This document shows, piece by piece, positions 4,761-9,282 of a stretch of 9,282 bases of DNA. Numbering within the stretch: position 1 is the first letter of the stretch; each line of letters begins with the position of its first letter. A program made the translations under genes and the position numbers. Source of the stretch: Methanobacteriota archaeon (lineage in GTDB: Archaea > Thermoplasmatota > DTKX01 > GCA-020343715); assembly GCA_030594725.1 (NCBI GenBank), contig JAUVEQ010000082.1, positions 1-9,282 on the forward strand, written 5' to 3'. The notes beneath the pieces were generated by a model. It was not told where the DNA came from and made no database searches. It was given only the letters and a program-made list of their open reading frames with translations.

Positions 4761-7745
4761 ATGGCCATGAGAATCCATACCAAGGAATCAAATGGGGCCA
4801 ATAGATGCGCACTGGCGATGCTGGTCGTTATCCTCGTCATCCCGGGGCTCGCCCTCTCTGCGGGCGCCGCGGACCCAGAGGACCGTGCCCTCGCCTATGT
4901 CACCATCGACCCCGACACCACCTTCCAGACCATCACGTCATGGGAGGCCACGGCCTGGATGGCCCAGGACAGTTCCCCGAACTTCGCCAACTACTCCGCC
5001 GACGTGCTGGACATGGCCGTCGAGGAGCTGGGCCTCACCAGGCTTCGCGTCGAGGTGAGGGCGGGGATCGAGAATCCCGAGGACTACTGGACCCAGTACC
5101 AGACCGGCGTGGTGAACTACACCTTCTGGCGCGAACACCGGTACACCACCGTCAACGACGACGTCGACGCGGACCACATCGAGTGGTCTGGCTTCCACTT
5201 CTCCGAGCTGGACGACACCGTCGAGAAGGTCGTGCTGCCCTTCATGGCCCGGGTCCGGGACACCGGCGGCGAGCCCCTCATCAACCTCAACTACGTGGCC
5301 TTCACCAGCCAGAACGGTGTTGGCACCGATTACATCCACGACAACTTCGACGAGTACGCCGAGATGATGCTGGCCACCTTCATCCACCTGGATGGCAACT
5401 ACAGCCTGGTGCCAGACTACGTGGAGGTCCTGCTGGAGCCCGACAACGTGGCCCAGTGGAACGGGTACACCATCGGCAACGCCATCGTGGCCACCCAGGC
5501 CAAGCTGGCGGCCCACGGCTACAACCCCGGTTTCATCGCCCCCTCCAACACCAACATGGGCGGGGCCATCACGTACTTCGACCAGATGGCCACCGTCTCG
5601 GGCGCGTTGGAGGCATTGTCCGAGCTGTCCTATCACAGATACGGCGGCGTCACCGACGCCAACCTCGAGGCCATCGACGCCAGGCGCGTCTCGTACGGCC
5701 TCAACACCTCGATGCTGGAGCACATTGGCTCGGGCTACGAGGACCTTCACGCCGACCTCACCCTGGCCAACTGCTCGTCCTGGGCCCAGTACACCCTGGC
5801 CGGCCCCGGCCCCGGTGACACCGGCGGACAGTACTTCCTCATCGACGAGACGAACCCCGCCGACCCCGTGGTCAGCATGGCCTGGCGCACCAAGTTCCTG
5901 AGCCAGTACTTCGCCTACGTCCGACCGGGTGCCGTGAGGATCGGCGCCAGCTCCGACGACGCCAACATAGAGCCCCTGGCATTCATCAACCCAGGAGCAG
6001 AGTTCGTCGTGGTGCTCAAGGCCAACACCGCGGGGACCTACTCCGTCCGGGGGTTGCCAGCGGGCACGTACGGGCTCACCTACACCACCTCGTCCTCCTA
6101 CTCGGTCGACCTGCCGGACATCACCATCACCCTGGGTGGCGCGGTGTCGGGCAGCATACCCGGAGCGGGCGTGATCACCGTCTACGAGATCGGACGGGCC
6201 CCCGCTATAGAGGTCTCCCCCGAGGGCGCGAACGTCCAGCTGGACGAGGGCGTGGCCCAGAACTTCACCGTGACCCCCCTCTACGCCGACCCCAGCAGCT
6301 TCTCCTACGAGTGGGCCCTGGATGGTTTCCTCGAGACGGGTTGGAACGAGACCTGGTTCGAGTACGCGACCGACTTCGAGAGCGCGGGACCCCATCAGGT
6401 GGAGATCACCGTGAGGGACGTGCGGGACCCCGGCCTCTCCACCACCTTCACCTGGTACGTCCAGGTGGTCAACGTGAACCGGCTCCCCGAGATCCTGGAC
6501 AGCCAACCTGAGACCCTGTGGGTGGTCGACGAGACCCCCGACGGGACCGTACTGTTCTCGGTGCAGGCCAACGACCCCGACGGGGACGGCCTCACATTCA
6601 TCTGGTACGCCGACTCATGGGAGGTCTTGAGGGGGTCCGAGCAGACCTACACCTTCTCCTTCGACCACAGCTCCGCCGGGGACCACGTGATCTCCGTCAC
6701 GGTCACCGACGACATGGACTCCGTGACCGTGTCCTGGACGCTGCGGGTCCTCGACGTGGACAGGCCCCCGACCATCCTCTCCCGGGAACCGGGCGAGGAG
6801 GTGACGGTGGAGGAGACGTACTACGGCTACCTCTACCTCTCGGTGGAGGCGTGGGACCCGGACGGGGACTACCTCAGCTACCAGTGGTACCTCAACGACT
6901 ACGTCCAGTACGGCGAGTCCCGGTCGACCTACACCTTCCGCTACGACCACGACTCGGCCGGCGCCCACAGGGTGCGGGTGGAGGTGAGCGACTCGGTGAA
7001 CGTGACCAGCGTCGGCTGGCTCATCACCGTCCTCGACGTCAACCTGCCGCCCACCATCGACTCGGTCTACCCCTCCTGGAACCAGTACTACTGGGAGGAG
7101 GACAATGGCAGCGTCGATTTCAGCCTCACGGCCACCGACCCCGAGGGGGAGGAGGTGACCTACGAGTGGCGCATCGACGACGTCCTCCAGCTGGACGAGA
7201 ACGAGACCACCTACACCTATCGCTACGGCTACGAGTCCGCGGGCGAGCACAAGATCAACGTGAGCGTCAGCGACGGCGAGGACGGGAACTGGTACATCTG
7301 GACCCTGGTGATCTACGACACCAACCGCGCGCCCATCGTCGAGGGCGGCGATCCCGATCACGACAGGAACATAAGCGGCGTCAAGCCCCTGACCCTGGAG
7401 GTCATCGCCATCGACCCGGACCTGGACAACCTCACGTACACCTGGTACATGAACGGGACCTACGTGGAGGGCGCCTCCGGGCCCACCTTCATCTTCGACC
7501 CCGAGGAGGTCCACGGCAACTACACCTTCTACGTGATGATCTCCGACGGGCGGGGAGGCTACGCCGGCCACGTGTGGAACGTGACCGTCGACCCGACCCT
7601 GGACGACGTGCCGCCCTGGGAGTTCCCCTGGTGGGGCTACCTGGTGGTGGGGCTCATCGCGGTGGCCGTGTTCGTCGGTCTGCTGGGCTGGGCGATGATG
7701 CGCGAGCAGGAGAGGTACAGGCAGCAGGGACCCCGTAACCCCTGA
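4761..7745 (+). CDS. Surface-anchored GH30-like glycoside hydrolase with five Ig/PKD-like repeats
   Basis: This is a 994-residue exported enzyme, numbered from ATG 4761. A signal peptide (hydrophobic core about 17-33, likely cut after A-G-A near 36) precedes a (beta/alpha)8-type domain at about 45-385 and a beta-sandwich at about 386-476. Features expected of GH30 (clan GH-A) are F-Q-T-I-T-S-W-E-A-T-A-W (55-66), a probable acid/base Glu226 in L-L-E-P-D-N, S-Y-H-R-Y-G (290-295), a probable nucleophile Glu320 in S-M-L-E-H, and Y-V-R-P-G-A-V-R-I-G (386-395) opening the sandwich. Clan GH-A enzymes normally have Asn before the acid/base; here it is Leu. Five Ig/PKD-like repeats (about 480-944) form a stalk, followed by a Trp-rich junction, a membrane helix (about 958-978) and a charged cytoplasmic tail. 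Substrate cannot be read from sequence; GH30 relatives cleave beta-linked glucose, xylose, fucose or galactose glycans. Many sequons suggest glycosylation. ATG 4767 is an alternative start. The family call could shift to another GH-A family. Confidence 0.85.
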   Translation: MAMRIHTKESNGANRCALAMLVVILVIPGLALSAGAADPEDRALAYVTIDPDTTFQTITSWEATAWMAQDSSPNFANYSADVLDMAVEELGLTRLRVEVRAGIENPEDYWTQYQTGVVNYTFWREHRYTTVNDDVDADHIEWSGFHFSELDDTVEKVVLPFMARVRDTGGEPLINLNYVAFTSQNGVGTDYIHDNFDEYAEMMLATFIHLDGNYSLVPDYVEVLLEPDNVAQWNGYTIGNAIVATQAKLAAHGYNPGFIAPSNTNMGGAITYFDQMATVSGALEALSELSYHRYGGVTDANLEAIDARRVSYGLNTSMLEHIGSGYEDLHADLTLANCSSWAQYTLAGPGPGDTGGQYFLIDETNPADPVVSMAWRTKFLSQYFAYVRPGAVRIGASSDDANIEPLAFINPGAEFVVVLKANTAGTYSVRGLPAGTYGLTYTTSSSYSVDLPDITITLGGAVSGSIPGAGVITVYEIGRAPAIEVSPEGANVQLDEGVAQNFTVTPLYADPSSFSYEWALDGFLETGWNETWFEYATDFESAGPHQVEITVRDVRDPGLSTTFTWYVQVVNVNRLPEILDSQPETLWVVDETPDGTVLFSVQANDPDGDGLTFIWYADSWEVLRGSEQTYTFSFDHSSAGDHVISVTVTDDMDSVTVSWTLRVLDVDRPPTILSREPGEEVTVEETYYGYLYLSVEAWDPDGDYLSYQWYLNDYVQYGESRSTYTFRYDHDSAGAHRVRVEVSDSVNVTSVGWLITVLDVNLPPTIDSVYPSWNQYYWEEDNGSVDFSLTATDPEGEEVTYEWRIDDVLQLDENETTYTYRYGYESAGEHKINVSVSDGEDGNWYIWTLVIYDTNRAPIVEGGDPDHDRNISGVKPLTLEVIAIDPDLDNLTYTWYMNGTYVEGASGPTFIFDPEEVHGNYTFYVMISDGRGGYAGHVWNVTVDPTLDDVPPWEFPWWGYLVVGLIAVAVFVGLLGWAMMREQERYRQQGPRNP
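6198..7592 (+). repeat. Five tandem Ig/PKD-like repeats with a 94-residue period
   Basis: Boundary motifs of the type D-V-N/D-R-P-P occur at residues 571-576, 665-670, 759-764 and 853-858, exactly 94 residues (282 nt) apart, and a related E-I-G-R-A-P at 476-481 opens the first. Within a unit the order is acidic D-P-D-G-D, then Y-x-W-Y, then Y-T-F-x-Y/F-D-H-x-S-A-G-x-H, then an alternating Val strand and a closing D. The first and last copies are the most diverged. Such units usually act as spacers or carbohydrate-contact modules on exported enzymes. Confidence 0.8.
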
Positions 7746-7756
7746 TCCAGAGCTGT

Positions 7757-8740
7757 CTAGTGACCATGGTCCCGGAGCACGTTGGCGATGGCGAACCTGC
7801 CCCGGCCGAACTCCCCCGTCAGTTCCTGAATGGCGGAGGCCTTCGTCCGACCCTGGGCCCTGAGACCGTCATAGCGTTCCAGCAATCGCTGGACCTCCTC
7901 ATCGGTCCAGCTCTTGCCTTGATTGAATAGCCTGTCACCCTCCGGGACCCGGAGCTCCTCCAGCAGGTGCCCGGGCTCGACCCCCTCCATCCTCCGGACG
8001 CCCTCCGCGAAGATCGCCTCGGACACCTCGAAGCCCACGAACCTCCGGTCCAGACCCACGGCCACCCGGGCAGTGGAGAAGCCCCCCATGAACAGGTCGC
8101 ACACCACGTCGCCCACTTTCGAGGAGTACTGCACCATCTTGACCAGCAGCCGGGTCGGGAGCTCGTTCTTGTTCTTCCTCCGGCCGGGCTTGTACTCCCG
8201 GTTGATGACCCACACGTCCTCCCGGTCCTGGTAGTCGAGGGAACCACCCTCGCCGTCCCTCTCCTGGGGTCCGAACCGGACGTTGGCATTGAAGGTCCTG
8301 CTCCCCGGGCCAGGCCTCTCGTAGTAGAGGATGTGGTAGTGGGAGGAGATGTACTTCCTCCTCGTGTGGACGCCGAAGTTGTACCTCCACACGATGTGGT
8401 TGACCTCCCGAAGGTCGGTGGCCCGGAGGGCGTCCAGTATGTGGTATAGGTTGGTGTAGCCGGACACGATGTAGATGCTGCCGTTGGGCCGGAGGGCCCG
8501 GGCGGCCTCGGCGACCCAGGCGTGGGTGAACTCCCCGTACTCCTCCGCCGGGACCTCCACGTAGCCGTCCACAACGAAGTCCTCGGACCTGTTGTAGTGC
8601 TTGTGGAGCTTGTCGCCCCGGATGCCGTAGGGCGGGTCCGTGACGATGAGGTCGACGGAGCCGTCGGGCAGGTGTCGGCGGGCGCCCTCGACGCAGTCCC
8701 CGTGGTGGAACAGGTTGCCCCCGATGTCCACTTGCCTCAC
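7757..8740 (-). CDS. Beta-class DNA methyltransferase (probably N6-adenine) with C-terminal helical domain
   Basis: The 327-residue protein transfers a methyl group from S-adenosylmethionine to a base in DNA. The catalytic motif D-P-P-Y is at 35-38, preceded by a strand (S-V-D-L-I-V-T). Motif I (D-L-F-M-G-G-F-S, 215-222), with V-G-F-E-V (235-239) following, comes near the end. Catalytic motif first and AdoMet motif last is the beta-class order. DPPY favours adenine N6 over cytosine N4, which more often has SPPY. The middle (about 110-195) should be the target-recognition region. Motif I departs from the common D-P-F-x-G-S-G-T. A segment at about 277-327 (S-W-T-D-E-E-V-Q-R-L-L then two more helices) looks like a Myb/SANT or other helix-turn-helix domain. 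GTG 8740 is chosen because it lies 34 nt after the promoter; GTG 8731 is the alternative. The frame is open up to 9244, but that extension is antisense to the small membrane gene and has unnatural composition. No nuclease partner is adjacent. Confidence 0.88.
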   Translation of the reverse strand: MRQVDIGGNLFHHGDCVEGARRHLPDGSVDLIVTDPPYGIRGDKLHKHYNRSEDFVVDGYVEVPAEEYGEFTHAWVAEAARALRPNGSIYIVSGYTNLYHILDALRATDLREVNHIVWRYNFGVHTRRKYISSHYHILYYERPGPGSRTFNANVRFGPQERDGEGGSLDYQDREDVWVINREYKPGRRKNKNELPTRLLVKMVQYSSKVGDVVCDLFMGGFSTARVAVGLDRRFVGFEVSEAIFAEGVRRMEGVEPGHLLEELRVPEGDRLFNQGKSWTDEEVQRLLERYDGLRAQGRTKASAIQELTGEFGRGRFAIANVLRDHGH

Positions 8741-8764
8741 GCACGGTAATGGGAATGCCTGAGC

Positions 8765-8775
8765 TATATGGTTTT
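8765..8775 (-). promoter_or_regulatory. TATA-type promoter of the methyltransferase gene
   Basis: On the minus strand AAAACCATATA matches the AAAC-plus-TATA layout of the other promoters in the window. The AAAC begins 34 nt before GTG 8740, so the transcript should start at or within a few bases of that codon. Confidence 0.6.
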
Positions 8776-8815
8776 CTACTCCGCTCCCAACCGATGCAGA
8801 GTCACATCCATCACC

Positions 8816-8830
8816 AAAAAAGGGATATAA
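8816..8830 (+). promoter_or_regulatory. Candidate BRE/TATA promoter of the 100-residue membrane protein gene
   Basis: Six A residues followed by GGGATATAA form the only strong A/T island upstream of the GTG at 8918 on this strand. A start about 25 nt downstream would give a leader of about 65 nt, longer than elsewhere in the window. It shares a divergent intergenic region of about 177 nt with the methyltransferase promoter. Nothing else supported is seen in that gap. Confidence 0.45.
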
Positions 8831-8905
8831 CGAGTCCGGGGATGGTTGGACCTGGGACGGGACAGACCCTCTTCGTGAGGCCCCCACTCCAGTTCGGTAC
8901 AGGTC

Positions 8906-8910
8906 GGTGG
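8906..8910 (+). promoter_or_regulatory. GGTGG ribosome binding site before a GTG start
   Basis: GGTGG is 7 nt before GTG 8918, the same motif and nearly the same spacing as at the gene starting at 4001. It supports GTG 8918 over the internal ATGs at 8945 and 8951. Confidence 0.45.
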
Positions 8911-8917
8911 TGTTGCA

Positions 8918-9220
8918 GTGGACACTAGCAGAGGCTCGGTCGAGATGGCCATGCCCAGGGGCACGGGCTACGTGACCGGGATGGCCATAGGCATGGGCAC
9001 GTGGATCGTGTGGGCGATAGTCTTCGACAACCTGGTCCTGGGGTTCGTCTTCGCCATGATGATGGGCCTTCTCGTGTTCGGCCCCATGTTCGAGAGGGCC
9101 CATGCGGGAGAGGTCGCCCCGGAGATGACGCGGACCGTCCGCAACCTCTTGGTCCTCGGGAGCCTCATCGGCGTGGCATTCATCGTGGTCCTGCTCTTCC
9201 GCCTGGCCCTGATGGCCTAG
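8918..9220 (+). CDS. Small hypothetical protein with three membrane helices
   Basis: The protein has 100 residues: a short polar N-terminus, two nearly continuous hydrophobic helices (about 17-36 and 38-57) separated at the single acidic residue Asp37, a polar loop (59-75: F-E-R-A-H-A-G-E and so on) and a third helix (about 76-97). The first helix contains closely spaced glycines (G-Y-V-T-G-M-A-I-G-M-G), a pattern that favours helix packing. Methionine is abundant. Nothing identifies a function or family. It is transcribed divergently from the methyltransferase, which is not evidence of a joint role. ATG 8945 would give a 91-residue version that keeps all three helices. Confidence 0.75.
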   Translation: MDTSRGSVEMAMPRGTGYVTGMAIGMGTWIVWAIVFDNLVLGFVFAMMMGLLVFGPMFERAHAGEVAPEMTRTVRNLLVLGSLIGVAFIVVLLFRLALMA

Positions 9221-9235
9221 GCCCCGTGGCCAGCG

Positions 9236-9254
9236 GAAATGCAATCCTTTTTAC
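9236..9254 (+). promoter_or_regulatory. T-rich element after the small membrane gene: next promoter or terminator
   Basis: GAAATGCAATCC followed by TTTTTA occurs 15 nt after the stop codon, in otherwise G/C-rich sequence. It resembles the A-rich plus TTTAT promoters elsewhere in the window, which would put a start site near 9278 for a gene beyond the edge. The run of five T could equally be an archaeal T-tract terminator. The sequence does not decide between them. Confidence 0.35.
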
Positions 9255-9282
9255 CGGTGGCGCCCATCATCGTACGGGGTTG

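Noticed and set aside
4938..6506. Minus-strand open frame of 522 codons opposite the hydrolase gene
   Set aside because: The translation is Val/Gly/His/Asp-rich without motifs, and the plus strand encodes recognisable catalytic and repeat motifs over the same span.
6518..7738. Plus-strand frame of 406 codons overlapping the repeat array
   Set aside because: It is an Arg/Gly/His/Pro-rich frame-shifted reading of the Ig/PKD-like repeats, whose own frame is uninterrupted to the membrane anchor.
9210..9231. Clustered GGCC palindromes after the small membrane gene
   Set aside because: Stems of 4-5 bp in GC-rich DNA are expected by chance, and the first lies partly inside the coding sequence.
8741..9244. 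Extension of the methyltransferase by 168 N-terminal residues
   Set aside because: The extension is His/Asp/Glu-rich antisense of the small membrane protein gene and crosses the TATA box. Methyltransferase homology begins right after GTG 8740.
1..9282. Defence island, CRISPR array, tRNA genes or mobile element ends
   Set aside because: No regularly spaced direct repeats, tRNA-like cloverleaf, transposase or integrase motif was seen. A lone methyltransferase among envelope genes does not make a defence system.

Overview
The window is about 9.3 kb of high-GC DNA with G/C-rich third codon positions, most likely from an uncultured archaeon. Three things point to archaea. Gene starts are preceded by TATA-type promoters (AAAC followed by TTTAT-, TTAAT- or TATA-like elements), and three starts lie only about 35 nt downstream, so those transcripts are probably leaderless. 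The surface proteins combine N-terminal signal peptides, Ig/PKD-like repeats, many N-glycosylation sequons and a single C-terminal membrane anchor. One of them ends in a Pro-Gly-Met plus helix plus Arg-Arg-Arg tail that resembles archaeosortase substrates. A member of the Thermoplasmatota is my best guess, but no ribosomal or other phylogenetic marker is present.

Layout, left to right: (1) the 3' end of a surface protein with Ig-like and CARDB-like domains (+, cut by the left edge); (2) convergent to it, a 776-residue secreted, membrane-anchored beta-propeller protein made of two homologous halves (-); (3) divergent from that, a protein of about 190 residues with two membrane helices (+); (4) a 221-residue protein with two membrane helices and an outside domain (+); (5) a protein of about 994 residues made of a signal peptide, a GH30-like glycoside hydrolase, five Ig/PKD-like repeats and a C-terminal membrane helix (+); (6) convergent with it after only 11 nt, a 327-residue beta-class DNA methyltransferase with an additional C-terminal helical, possibly DNA-binding domain (-); (7) divergent from the methyltransferase, a 100-residue protein with three membrane helices (+). 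The last 60 nt carry a T-rich element that is either a terminator or the promoter of a gene beyond the window.

Taken together this is mostly a cell-envelope region. It has two large anchored ectodomain proteins, one large carbohydrate-active enzyme displayed on stalk-like repeats, and three small membrane proteins of unknown role. Nearly every gene has its own promoter, so the region does not look like one operon. The methyltransferase has no restriction endonuclease beside it in the window. No RNA genes, CRISPR arrays, insertion sequences or integrase sites were seen. The points most worth following up are the GH30-like enzyme with Leu-Glu-Pro in place of the usual Asn-Glu-Pro, its repeat array with an exact 94-residue period, the fused domain on the orphan methyltransferase, and the constant promoter-to-start spacing.
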